Source: JAJRXR01 sp041987545
GTDB lineage: Bacteria; Planctomycetota; Phycisphaerae; Phycisphaerales; UBA1924
NCBI GenBank assembly: GCA_041987545.1
Contig: JBHIWH010000001.1
Span: 496,001 to 560,000, forward strand
DNA: 64,000 nucleotides
Reading direction: 5' to 3'
The notes under the pieces are model-generated. The model was not told the origin of the DNA, made no database searches, and was given only the letters and a program-made list of their open reading frames with translations. Of the stretch, positions 16,240-24,796 are shown piece by piece (position 1 is the first letter of the stretch; the number at the start of each line of letters is the position of its first letter). Both the position numbers and the translations under genes were made by a program.

Positions 16240-17469
16240 ATGGGCGTCTACAAGTATCAGATCCGGACGTCGGACGGGCGTCTGCAGTCGGGCGTGATGG
16301 CGGCCGACAGCGCGCAGAACGCGTCGGCGATCCTCCGGAACCAGGGCTCGCGGGTGATCTCGGTCCAGGCGGACCGTGGCGCGGGCGCGGTGGCCGGCGG
16401 GATCGCGGGCAAGATCGCCGAGCTCAACTCGCGGAAGCCCAGCCAGAAGAACGTGCTGGACTTCACGACGCAGCTGGCGGTCATGATCCGGGCGGGCATC
16501 AACCTCCGCTCGGCGCTCGATGGCATCGCCGACCAGACCGAGCACAAGGCCTTCAAGAAGGTCATCATCCAGCTCAAGGAGGACGTGGAGAGCGGCAAGC
16601 AGTTCTCGGATGCGCTGGCGGCGCACCCGAAGCTGTTCGGGCCCCTCTACGTCAACATGGTCCGGGCCTCGGAGATGTCCGGCTCGTTCTCGGAGATGCT
16701 CGACCGGATCGCCGGCTACATCGCCCAGCAGCTCGAGACGCGGAAGATGGTGGTCGGGGCGTCGATCTACCCGGCGATCATCGGCCTGCTGGCCGTCGGC
16801 GTGACGATCTTCCTGCTGACCTTCGTGCTGCCGAAGTTCTACCAGGTGTTCGAGGGCAAGGAGGACGTCCTGCCCTGGGCGACGATCTTCCTGATGAACC
16901 TCAGCAAGTTCATGATCGCGTTCTGGCCCTTCCTGCTGGGCGCCCTGGCGGTCTCGGGCGGGCTGCTGTACGCGGGGATCAAGACCGAGCTGGGCTCGTT
17001 CTGGGTGGACAAGATCAAGCTGACCGTGCCCGTGATGAAGGGCATGTTCCGCTCGCTGTACATCTCCCGGTCCCTGCAGACGATGGGCCAGCTGATCAAC
17101 GCGGGCGTGCCCATGCTGGACACGCTGAGCATCACGGGCGACATCTCGGGCAACCAGCTCTACGGCACGATGTGGCGCCGCGTGCACGACTCGGTCAAGC
17201 AGGGCAAGAAGATCGCGGCGCCCCTGCAGGAGACCGACCTCCTGCCCCGGGCGGTGAGCCAGATGATCTCGGCGGGCGAGGAGTCCGGAAAGCTGGGCGA
17301 GGTGCTCGACGAGATCTCGACGTACTACGCCAAGCTGCTGAAGGACCAGATCAAGGCGGTTACCGGAATGATCGAGCCCATCATGATCATCATTATGGGT
17401 TCAATCGTCGGGTTCATCGCCATGGCGATCATCCTTCCGATCTTCAAGATGAGCCAGATCGTGCAGTAA
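16240..17469 (+). CDS. pilC: Type IV pilus / type II secretion inner-membrane protein PilC
   Basis: A 409-residue polytopic platform protein of the GspF/PilC family. Two T2SSF domains are seen, each with FTTQLAVMIRAGI-type starts (about residues 70-195 and 275-395; second copy RSLQTMGQLINAGVPML). Three strong hydrophobic segments are present: one near 175-195, one near 225-245 and one at the C-terminus (IIIMGSIVGFIAMAIILPIF). The N-terminal YKYQIRTSDGRLQSGVM is the usual cytoplasmic start. It lies 21 nt after pilT with a GGGAGGAG ribosome site and should anchor the assembly and retraction motors. Confidence 0.94.
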   Translation: MGVYKYQIRTSDGRLQSGVMAADSAQNASAILRNQGSRVISVQADRGAGAVAGGIAGKIAELNSRKPSQKNVLDFTTQLAVMIRAGINLRSALDGIADQTEHKAFKKVIIQLKEDVESGKQFSDALAAHPKLFGPLYVNMVRASEMSGSFSEMLDRIAGYIAQQLETRKMVVGASIYPAIIGLLAVGVTIFLLTFVLPKFYQVFEGKEDVLPWATIFLMNLSKFMIAFWPFLLGALAVSGGLLYAGIKTELGSFWVDKIKLTVPVMKGMFRSLYISRSLQTMGQLINAGVPMLDTLSITGDISGNQLYGTMWRRVHDSVKQGKKIAAPLQETDLLPRAVSQMISAGEESGKLGEVLDEISTYYAKLLKDQIKAVTGMIEPIMIIIMGSIVGFIAMAIILPIFKMSQIVQ

Positions 17470-17529
17470 CGCACGCTTGCATGCGGGCCGGCGCCCGTGG
17501 AGGGGCCGGTCCCGCTCGGGGAGACCGGT

Positions 17530-18231
17530 ATGCGCGACAGGGCACGGCAGAGCGTCCGACGCACGCGGGGGGCCGCGGGGGGCTTCACCCTCATCGAGGC
17601 CGCCCTGGCCACCGTCATCGTCGGCGTGGGCATCCTGGCGATGGTGGACGCCCAGCAGGCGTTCATCCGCTCCAACAACTGGTCGAGCCACGCGGCCAGC
17701 GGGACGTACCTGGCCAACGAGCTGCGCGAGATCATCCGCCCGCTGCCCAGGCACGACCCGACCGTCGGGCTCGCGCTCGATGACCCGGGCGGGGGCGGGG
17801 CGCCGGTCCTGTCGGGCTGGGGCCTGAACGCGGGCGAGACCGTCCTGGCCGACTTCGATGACGTCGACGACTTCGACGGCATCAGCTTCGCCTTCGACGG
17901 CACCGCGGGCGCCAACGACGGCGACCTGCCCGGGCCCGTCAACGCCTTCCGCGAGGTCATCCCCGAGCTGACGGTGGACGGCACGATCGTGGTGGGCGGC
18001 GGCGAGCAGGTCCCGATGGTCGGCTGGCGCCAGACCGTCGTCGTCGAGAAGGTCGACCCTTTCGACACGTCGGTCGTGCTGGACAACGCGTACGAGGAGC
18101 CGGCGGCGGGCGACTTCGGCGGGCTGGCCGTCGATGAGTTCCCGCTGCGGGTGACGGTGATCGTGACCTACCAGCCCGCGGGCGAGCTGGAGGCCGACGA
18201 GGTCGCCCGAGTGATCTGGATCAAGCCTTGA
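17530..18231 (+). CDS. Prepilin-type protein (PilV-like)
   Basis: A 233-residue minor pilin or pseudopilin. A basic leader ends with Gly before FTLIEAALATVIVGVGILAM, the prepilin peptidase site with Glu at +5 and the hydrophobic assembly helix. The rest is a globular domain rich in Asp, Gly and Val with no family recognised. The ATG at 17530 is chosen over one 11 codons upstream because GGGGAGA precedes it and leaders are normally short. It lies 60 nt after pilC and 35 nt before the large PilX-like gene, so it likely belongs to the pilus tip complex. Confidence 0.85.
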   Translation: MRDRARQSVRRTRGAAGGFTLIEAALATVIVGVGILAMVDAQQAFIRSNNWSSHAASGTYLANELREIIRPLPRHDPTVGLALDDPGGGGAPVLSGWGLNAGETVLADFDDVDDFDGISFAFDGTAGANDGDLPGPVNAFREVIPELTVDGTIVVGGGEQVPMVGWRQTVVVEKVDPFDTSVVLDNAYEEPAAGDFGGLAVDEFPLRVTVIVTYQPAGELEADEVARVIWIKP

Positions 18232-18266
18232 GCCCGAGCCGAGCGACAGGGCGAGGAGAGAGACCC

Positions 18267-21182
18267 ATGCCCACGACACACAGCAAGTCACGCACGACGC
18301 GCCCCGGCCTGCGGGGCCTGTTCGCGTCCAGGCGCGGCGTCGCGTCCGTGCTGGCGATGATGTTCCTGATCGTCTTTGGCTCGCTGGTGGCGGCGATGGG
18401 CGTCGCGTCCACGGGCAACATCCGGACCGCGTCGATGCACATCCGCGTGATGCGGGCGATGGGGGCGGCCGAGACGGGGATGGACATCGCCGAGGCCCGC
18501 CTGGCCGAGGCGAGCAGCCGGTTCGTCGTCGCCGAGAGCGACATCGACGCGACGATGGCGTCGGCGTTGTGGACGGGCGACTCGGGCGTGATCGGGGACC
18601 ACACGGTCCTGCCCCCGCCCTCCGGGTACGCCGAGGGCGGGCTGCCCTCGGGCATCATGCAGGCGCTGGTGAACCACCACTCGGCGGACACGAACGTCGT
18701 CACGGGCGGCGAGTTCATCTCGACCCCGGTGATCGCCGCGGCCCCCGCGAACGCCGACGGGGCGGTCTACGCCACGGGCAACTGGGTGTACACGCCGGCC
18801 GTCGCCATCGAGGCGCCGCCCGCCAACGGCGCCCTGCCCCCGTCCTACCAGATCCGCTACGCGCCCCTGGCCGACGGGCGGACGATCCGCGTGATCGTGG
18901 ACGGCATCGTCTTCGACGACATGCGCTCGGGCGAGCCGATCCGCCGGACCATCTCCAAGGACTTCCAGGTCGTCAAGCGGGTGGACTCGGCGATCATCTC
19001 CCCCAGCCGCATCATGATCGGCAAGAACGTCATGGTCGAGGGCAACCTCGGCGCCCGGTACGAGGACGTCCAGTACAACAACGGCGACCCGCTCATCATC
19101 AAGAGCGATTTCTACGGCATCGACCCGGCGCTGGACACCAAGCTCGACGAGCTGTTCGCCGGGCTCATCGCCGCCGACGTCGATGGCGACAACCGCCTCC
19201 GCGTCGGGCACCCGGTCGAGGGCGTCGGGATCCCGGCCAATACCGACTTCGACGGCGACACCATCCCCGACGGCGCGTTCAACGACGCGACCCAGGACGG
19301 GTACGTGGACGAATTCGACGTCTTCATCCGCCACTTCGACGCCAACGGCGACAACCGCATCACCATGCCCGCCGCCCTGACGCTGGGCACGCCCGCCGAC
19401 GGCGAGGCGCCCGAGTTCACGCTGGACGACGACCTGTCGCTGCTGATCGACTCGACGCTCCCGGACCGGAACAAGAACGGCTCGTGGGGCTGGCTGGACG
19501 CCAACAACGACAACGAGTACGACCCGGTTACCGAGACCCCCAACGACTGGGACGACTTCCACTCGGTGTACGCCGACGTCGCCCTGGGCTGGCGCGACGG
19601 GTACCTGGACGTGCTGGACCAGTACGCGAAGGTCGCCGGGCGGCTGATGTTCACGGTCGACGAGTCGGACTGGACCGACGAGCAGGGCGCCTACGACTCG
19701 AAGCTGCAGGGCCCGATCGATCCGGACTCTGGCAACGCGCCGATCACGTTCTCGGCCGGGGACGACGAGGTCCCGCTGATCACGGCCGACAGCTTCACGG
19801 GCACGGAGTCCGCGCTCCAGCTCGCCGCCGACGGCGACCCGTTCTGGGACCAGGTCGCCGCCCAGCTGGGCGTCGCCACGGTCGCGCTCGAGACGTGGAC
19901 GGTCGCGATGAACCCGGGCGGCGTGGGCGATCCCTGGTTCCAGGCGGTCTGGGCCGACAACGACTACGACGGCCTGCCCGACAACGCCGCGGACGCGTAC
20001 TTCGAGAAGTCGCCCTTCAACTCGCCGGCGTTCGCCGACTACTACTACCGGCCGGTGTTCCGGAACTTCGTCTTCCGCAACGTCCAGATCCCGATGGGCA
20101 CCAACGCCCTGTTCGAGGACTGCGAGTTCATCGGCGTCACCTGGGTCCGAACCTGGGAGGCCAACACCTACCCGCACTGGACGATCTTCGGCAAGCTGGA
20201 GATCGACGGCCTGAGCTACCCGACGCCCGAGTTCGAGCGGACCGCGTTCGGCGACGAGCCCGACGAGGTCGCGGACGCCGACGAGGCGTACGACGGGCTG
20301 CCGAGCACGGCGGTCCCGCCGGACCAGGTCATGATGCTCGCCTCAAACCCCCTCGACAAGGCCGACATCCTCGACTCGGAGATCGCCAGCTTCGCCTCCG
20401 ACGACTACGACATGCTGCCCGAGCCGCTGATCATCGACGGCAAGCGGGTGACGGACACGAAGCTGTACTCCAACAACGTCCGCTTCCACGACTGCCTGTT
20501 CGTGGGCTCGGTCATCTCGGACACGCCGACGAACTTCACGCAGGTCCGTAACAAGATGCAGTTCACGGGCGCGACCCGGTTCACGGACACGCACCCCGAG
20601 CTGCCCGACGACGGGTACTACAACCCCGACCCCTCGGACCTCGAGGAGATCGCCAAGAGCTCGATGATGCTGCCCAACTACTCGGTGGACATCGGGAGCT
20701 TCAACTCCCCGCCCGAGCAGAACGTGCACCTCACCGGCGCGATCATCGCCGGCGTCCTCGACGCCCGCGGGAACACCACCATTGAGGGCGCCCTCCTGCT
20801 GACCTACCAGCCGGTCTACGGCGAGGGTCCGCTCGTGGACCTCACGGGCGCCCCGGTCGGCAACCCCGCCGGCTTCAACGCGACACTCGGCTACTTCGGG
20901 CCCGAGGACGGCGACTTCGAGTCGCTCAACCCCAACACCCTGCCCGAGATCGGCGGCGTCAAGATCGTCGGCTGGGACCTGCCCCCGTACGACGGCCTGC
21001 CGGACCTGCCGCACGACCACGACCCGGTCGACGCCCAGGCCCAGGGCGCCGTCATCGTCCCGTTCCACGGGTACGGCAAGGTCCTGCTCCGCTACGACCC
21101 GAACATGACGCTCCCGTCGGGCATCCGCCTGCCCCTGCGGGCCACGACCGTTTCAGGCACCTACCGCGAGGGCGGGCTGTGA
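18267..21182 (+). CDS. Large PilX-like pilus protein with Ca-binding-type loops
   Basis: A 971-residue protein with a PilX-like N-terminus: a basic leader, then SVLAMMFLIVFGSLVAAMGVAS as membrane or pilin helix and RVMRAMGAAETGMDIAEARL, as in PilX/GspK-type minor pilins, without a clear GFTLIE site. The long exported part carries Asp-rich loops of the EF-hand or dockerin pattern: DVDGDNRL (residue 304), DFDGDTIPDG (327), DANGDNRI (358), DANNDNEYDP (411), DNDYDGLPDN (564). The C-terminal part may form a beta-helix. Its size and Ca-type loops recall PilY1 in role, not in sequence. Start fixed by GAGGAGAG upstream of 18267. Confidence 0.75.
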   Translation: MPTTHSKSRTTRPGLRGLFASRRGVASVLAMMFLIVFGSLVAAMGVASTGNIRTASMHIRVMRAMGAAETGMDIAEARLAEASSRFVVAESDIDATMASALWTGDSGVIGDHTVLPPPSGYAEGGLPSGIMQALVNHHSADTNVVTGGEFISTPVIAAAPANADGAVYATGNWVYTPAVAIEAPPANGALPPSYQIRYAPLADGRTIRVIVDGIVFDDMRSGEPIRRTISKDFQVVKRVDSAIISPSRIMIGKNVMVEGNLGARYEDVQYNNGDPLIIKSDFYGIDPALDTKLDELFAGLIAADVDGDNRLRVGHPVEGVGIPANTDFDGDTIPDGAFNDATQDGYVDEFDVFIRHFDANGDNRITMPAALTLGTPADGEAPEFTLDDDLSLLIDSTLPDRNKNGSWGWLDANNDNEYDPVTETPNDWDDFHSVYADVALGWRDGYLDVLDQYAKVAGRLMFTVDESDWTDEQGAYDSKLQGPIDPDSGNAPITFSAGDDEVPLITADSFTGTESALQLAADGDPFWDQVAAQLGVATVALETWTVAMNPGGVGDPWFQAVWADNDYDGLPDNAADAYFEKSPFNSPAFADYYYRPVFRNFVFRNVQIPMGTNALFEDCEFIGVTWVRTWEANTYPHWTIFGKLEIDGLSYPTPEFERTAFGDEPDEVADADEAYDGLPSTAVPPDQVMMLASNPLDKADILDSEIASFASDDYDMLPEPLIIDGKRVTDTKLYSNNVRFHDCLFVGSVISDTPTNFTQVRNKMQFTGATRFTDTHPELPDDGYYNPDPSDLEEIAKSSMMLPNYSVDIGSFNSPPEQNVHLTGAIIAGVLDARGNTTIEGALLLTYQPVYGEGPLVDLTGAPVGNPAGFNATLGYFGPEDGDFESLNPNTLPEIGGVKIVGWDLPPYDGLPDLPHDHDPVDAQAQGAVIVPFHGYGKVLLRYDPNMTLPSGIRLPLRATTVSGTYREGGL

Positions 21183-21190
21183 GGAACCAG

Positions 21191-21799
21191 ATGCGCACCA
21201 GCACCATCCGCCGCGGGCGGGGCTTCAGCCTCGTCGAGGTCCTGATCGCCCTGACGATCACGGCCACGCTGCTCACGTCCACGCTCGCGGCGCTCGACGC
21301 GTCGTTCAAGAGCTACAAGCACACGACCGAGTCGGCGTCCACGCACGTGGTCGCGCGGATCGTGACCCAGCGGGCGACGGCGATGATCCGGACGGGGCGC
21401 CAGTTCGGGCCCTACCCGGTCAACCCGATCACGACGCCCGAGATCGAGAGCGACTGGCTGGAGTTCGTGAGCTTCCAGGACGAGGCGGCGGGCGTCGAGG
21501 TCGTGACGCGGCTCGAGCGCCGCGCCGGCGCCGGCGACTCCGGGCCCTTCGTGCTCTGGTACGTCTCGACCCGCTCGGAGAACGGCGTGCAGGTCTCGAC
21601 CGAGGAGTACCCGCTGCTCGACCGCTTGCTGGAGCTAAACTTCATCCTGGAGTACGACGTCGGGCCCCGGCTGCGGCGGGCGACGATGGACATGATCATC
21701 CAGCCCGACGACCTGCAGGACGCGTCCCTGGGGACCAACGACCTGGAGGCGCCGACGATCCGGATGGTCGCCTCGGCCGCGCCGCGTCAGGAGGGGTGA
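21191..21799 (+). CDS. Prepilin-type protein (PilW-like)
   Basis: A 202-residue pseudopilin: GRGFSLVEVLIALTITATLL carries the cleavage Gly, Glu at +5 and the assembly helix. The exported domain is unrecognised. A GTG at 21179 overlaps the previous stop (GTGA), but the ATG at 21191 has GAGG at a normal distance and is preferred. It closes the pilus block; translation is probably coupled to the large PilX-like protein. Confidence 0.83.
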   Translation: MRTSTIRRGRGFSLVEVLIALTITATLLTSTLAALDASFKSYKHTTESASTHVVARIVTQRATAMIRTGRQFGPYPVNPITTPEIESDWLEFVSFQDEAAGVEVVTRLERRAGAGDSGPFVLWYVSTRSENGVQVSTEEYPLLDRLLELNFILEYDVGPRLRRATMDMIIQPDDLQDASLGTNDLEAPTIRMVASAAPRQEG

Positions 21800-21826
21800 G
21801 CGGTCGCGGGGGGACCCGTGTCGTGA

Positions 21827-22789
21827 TCACCCGCGCATCGACTCGATGATCGACGGGAGCCCGTCGGCCAGCTCGTGGGCGAGCAGGCCGCCCGAGGCGT
21901 GGGCGTGCTGCGCCCAGGCCTCACCGACGATCGCGTGCGCCTCGACGCCGACGCGGGCCGCGTCGTACAAGTCGAGCGGCTTGCCCGCGGGCCTGGGCAT
22001 CGCGACGCTGCCGATCGCGGCCGGGCCCGGCGCCACGAACTGGGCGACCAGCGCCGCGAGCAGACCCGTCAGCACGTCGCCCGAGCCCCCGGTCGCCATC
22101 GCTGGGTGCCCGCGCGTGCAGGCCCAGGTCCGGGCGCCGTCGCTGACGATCGTGTGGCGTCCCTTCAAGACGACGACGACCCCGAGGCGCTGTGCGAGCC
22201 GCGCCGCGGCCTCCGGGCGCTGTGCCTCGTCAGCTGGGTCGAGGGTGATGCTCAGCGACTCGGCCAGGCGCCGATACTCACCCGGGTGGGGCGTGAGGAC
22301 GCACGCGGTTCGGATCTCGCGGGCGGCGTCCGGGATGCGGGCCAGGGCGTTGAGCGCGTCGGCGTCGAGGATCACCGGCGCCTGGTCCTGGTTCACGCAC
22401 CGGAGCACGAGCGACTCGACCTCGTCGCCGCCGCCCATGCCGGGGCCGACGGCCAGGCACGAGGCCTGGTCCAGCTGCGCGTCGAGCGTCTGTGCGGCGC
22501 GGTGGGGGACGAGGCGTCCGTCCTCGTCGCAGTGCAGCGGGACGCCCGTCGCCTCGGCGAGCATCGAGAGCGCGGCGTCCAGCACCGGGGCCGGGCACAT
22601 GAGGCGGACGAGCCCGGCGCCCGCGCGTGCCGCGGCCCGGGCGGCGAGCACGGGCGCCCCGATCATCCGCAGGGGCTGGGTGTCTGCGGCCGAGCCGCCG
22701 ATCACGAGCACCGTCCCGAACACGCCCTTGTGCGCGTCGGCGGGGCGGGGCGGGAGCGTGGGCAGGGCTGAGGTGTCCGCGTCGCTCAT
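21827..22789 (-). CDS. nnrD: ADP-dependent NAD(P)H-hydrate dehydratase
   Basis: Repairs hydrated NAD(P)H using ADP or ATP. The 320-residue ribokinase-like fold has KGVFGTVLVIGGSAADTQP, GAGLVRLMCP, LAVGPGMGG, VILDADALNAL, LTPHPGEYRRL and the catalytic GHPAMATGGSGDVLTGL. It lacks the fused epimerase half found in many bacteria; that activity is encoded separately as nnrE at 32489-33256. Divergent from tatD, with a -10-like TAGCAT 9 nt before the ATG. Confidence 0.92.
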   Translation of the reverse strand: MSDADTSALPTLPPRPADAHKGVFGTVLVIGGSAADTQPLRMIGAPVLAARAAARAGAGLVRLMCPAPVLDAALSMLAEATGVPLHCDEDGRLVPHRAAQTLDAQLDQASCLAVGPGMGGGDEVESLVLRCVNQDQAPVILDADALNALARIPDAAREIRTACVLTPHPGEYRRLAESLSITLDPADEAQRPEAAARLAQRLGVVVVLKGRHTIVSDGARTWACTRGHPAMATGGSGDVLTGLLAALVAQFVAPGPAAIGSVAMPRPAGKPLDLYDAARVGVEAHAIVGEAWAQHAHASGGLLAHELADGLPSIIESMRG

Positions 22790-22798
22790 CGGCGCGGG

Positions 22799-22804
22799 AT
22801 GCTA
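22799..22804 (-). promoter_or_regulatory. -10 element of nnrD (leaderless type)
   Basis: Minus-strand TAGCAT (22804-22799) ends 9 nt before the ATG at 22789; no Shine-Dalgarno between. Confidence 0.4.
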
Positions 22805-22853
22805 CCACCGACAGGGGATCGGGACGGCGGACGCGGCGGTGCGGGCGGGCTCG

Positions 22854-22859
22854 TATCCT
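22854..22859 (+). promoter_or_regulatory. -10 element of tatD (leaderless type)
   Basis: TATCCT ends 6 nt before the tatD GTG at 22866. Confidence 0.45.
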
Positions 22860-22865
22860 CCCCGC

Positions 22866-23666
22866 GTGATCGACACGCACTGCCACCTGACCTTCCCCGA
22901 CTTCGCCGGGCGGATCGACGAGGTGCTCGCCGAGGCCCGGGCCCTGGGCGTCACCGGCGCGATCACGATCTCGACGACCTCGGGCGACGGCGAGGCGATC
23001 CGCAACGTACTGGAGGGTCGGGACAACGTCTGGTGCTCGGCGGGCGTGCACCCGCTGTACTCCGACAAGGGCCCGCACGACTGGGACGCGGTGCGTGAGC
23101 TGGCCGAGCACCCACGGTGCGTCGCCTTCGGCGAGCTGGGCCTGGACAACCACTACGACAGGCCGCCCGCGGACGTTCAGCGGGCAGTCCTGGCCGACCA
23201 GCTCGCGCGGCTGGAGCGGTGGAAGTCCGAGGGGCTGGAGAAGCCCGTCGTGCTGCACTGCCGCGAGGCGTTCGACGACCTGATCCCGATCCTGAAACAG
23301 ACCAGCCTCGACCCGTCCCGGTTCGTGTTCCACTGCTTCACGGGCGGGCCCGCGGACGCCCGCAAGGCGCTGGATTTCGGGGCGATGATCTCGTTCACGG
23401 GGGTGGTGACGTACAAGAACGCGACCGAGGTCGCCGAGGCGGCGGCGCTCGTGCCCCTGGACCGGGTGATGTGCGAGACGGACGCGCCGTTCCTGTCGCC
23501 CGAGCCCAAGCGGGGCGTGCGGCCGTGCGTGCCCGGGTTCACGCGGTACACGGCCGAGCGCGTCGCCAAGATAAAGGGCATGCCGTTCAAGGAGTTCCAC
23601 GCCGCGATCAACGCGAACACGGAGCGTTTCTTCGGCATCCGCGTGCCCGAGGGGGCCGGGGCGTGA
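22866..23666 (+). CDS. tatD: TatD family metal-dependent DNase
   Basis: A 266-residue TIM-barrel hydrolase. Metal ligands are visible: VIDTHCHLTFPDF (HxH), FGELGLDNHYD (Glu), VVLHCREAFDDL (His), VFHCFTGGP (His) and MCETDAPFLSPEP (Asp). YKNA and the NTERFFGI end are typical. The GTG start at 22866 places the HxH motif at residues 4-6, as in the family; the frame is open far upstream but only as antisense of nnrD. Overlaps the lgt start by 4 nt (GTGA), so the two are translationally coupled. Confidence 0.93.
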   Translation: MIDTHCHLTFPDFAGRIDEVLAEARALGVTGAITISTTSGDGEAIRNVLEGRDNVWCSAGVHPLYSDKGPHDWDAVRELAEHPRCVAFGELGLDNHYDRPPADVQRAVLADQLARLERWKSEGLEKPVVLHCREAFDDLIPILKQTSLDPSRFVFHCFTGGPADARKALDFGAMISFTGVVTYKNATEVAEAAALVPLDRVMCETDAPFLSPEPKRGVRPCVPGFTRYTAERVAKIKGMPFKEFHAAINANTERFFGIRVPEGAGA

Positions 23667-24796
23667 GCGTGCCGACCCCCGCACAAGCCGCGGGCGCCGC
23701 GCCGGACCTTGGCGCCGCGTGGCTGCACGACGTCTCGCCGTACGTGGTTCGTGTCTCGGAGGACTTCGGCGTCCGGTGGTACGGGCTGGCGTACATCGCG
23801 GGTTTCACGATCGCGTACTTCCTGCTCCGCTGGCTCGCGGGGCGGGGCTTCACGCCGATCCCGCGCGACCGGGTGTTCGACGCGATCGTCACGCTCGTGC
23901 TGGGCACGATCCTGGGCGGGCGGCTGGGGTACGTGCTGATCTACCAGCAGGGCCTGCTGTGGGAGTTCACCGACTCGCCGCCGTGGTGGGGATTGCTGGC
24001 GATCAACAACGGCGGGATGGCCTCGCACGGGGCGTTCATCGGGCTCATCATCGGGTCCTGGTTCGTCAGCCGTGGGTTCCGGGCCGAGGACGGCGCGCGT
24101 GTCGGCGCCTCACCCCCCCTGCACGTCATGGACCTGCTGCCGCTGCTGGCGATGGCGGGGTACTCGATCGGGCGCGTCGCCAACTTCGTCAACGGCGAGC
24201 TGCTGGGCAAGATCGTCGCGGCGCCGGGCGAGCCGGCGCCCTGGTGGAGTGTCCGCTTCCCCCAGGAGGTCACGACCCAGCACGCCCCCGAGCTGAGCGC
24301 GTCCCAGGAGGCCCGCCTGGACGAGCTCGTCATCGGGTTCGCCCGCGAGGGCGACGATTACGCGCGGGCGTTCGACCGCGTGCTCGATGCGCTGTGGCGG
24401 GGCGCGCCCGACGTGCATGCGCGGCTCGAGCCGCTGGTCTCCGCCCGCCACCCCTCGCAGCTGTACCAGGCGCTCGAGGGAGTGCTCGTCGGGCTGCTCG
24501 TCTGGTGGATCGCGCGACGGCCTCGGCTGCCGGGCGTGATCGGGTGCTGGTTCCTGATCAGCTACGGCGCCGCCCGGATCGTCACGGAGCTGTGGCGCCT
24601 GCCCGACGACCATTTGGCGGTCCAGCGCCCGTTCGGGCTGTCGCGGGGGCAGTGGCTCAGCGCGGCGATGGTCGTCGCGGGCGCCGTGATTCTCGCCATC
24701 ATCCTCAGGCGGGGCGGGAAGAAGATGGGCGGGTGGGCGACGCGGACAGAGCCGGCGCCCGAGCCGGCGCCGCGGGACGCCCCTCAGTCGTCCTGA
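23663..24796 (+). CDS. lgt: Prolipoprotein diacylglyceryl transferase
   Basis: Transfers diacylglycerol to the lipobox Cys, the first step of lipoprotein maturation, in the inner membrane. The 377-residue chain shows GGRLGYVLIY, NGGMASHGAFIGLI (essential His near residue 121), GRVANFVNGELLG, ARHPSQLYQALEG and SYGAARIVTELWRLPD across about seven membrane helices. Between NGELLG and RHPSQLYQ there are about 78 residues, some 25-30 more than in E. coli Lgt, and a charged tail follows the last helix. The GTG overlaps the tatD stop. The lipoproteins in this window are its likely clients. Confidence 0.94.
   Translation: MSVPTPAQAAGAAPDLGAAWLHDVSPYVVRVSEDFGVRWYGLAYIAGFTIAYFLLRWLAGRGFTPIPRDRVFDAIVTLVLGTILGGRLGYVLIYQQGLLWEFTDSPPWWGLLAINNGGMASHGAFIGLIIGSWFVSRGFRAEDGARVGASPPLHVMDLLPLLAMAGYSIGRVANFVNGELLGKIVAAPGEPAPWWSVRFPQEVTTQHAPELSASQEARLDELVIGFAREGDDYARAFDRVLDALWRGAPDVHARLEPLVSARHPSQLYQALEGVLVGLLVWWIARRPRLPGVIGCWFLISYGAARIVTELWRLPDDHLAVQRPFGLSRGQWLSAAMVVAGAVILAIILRRGGKKMGGWATRTEPAPEPAPRDAPQSS

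Noticed and set aside
13570..17187. A 1205-codon open frame on the minus strand
   Set aside because: Only its last 287 codons (the NmrA-like protein) resemble a protein. The rest is antisense to rnhA, pilT and pilC and is rich in Arg, His, Leu and Gln, as expected when GC-rich genes are read backwards.
18288..20177. A 629-codon minus-strand open frame
   Set aside because: Antisense to the PilX-like gene; Val/Gly/Arg/Asp-rich with no domain.
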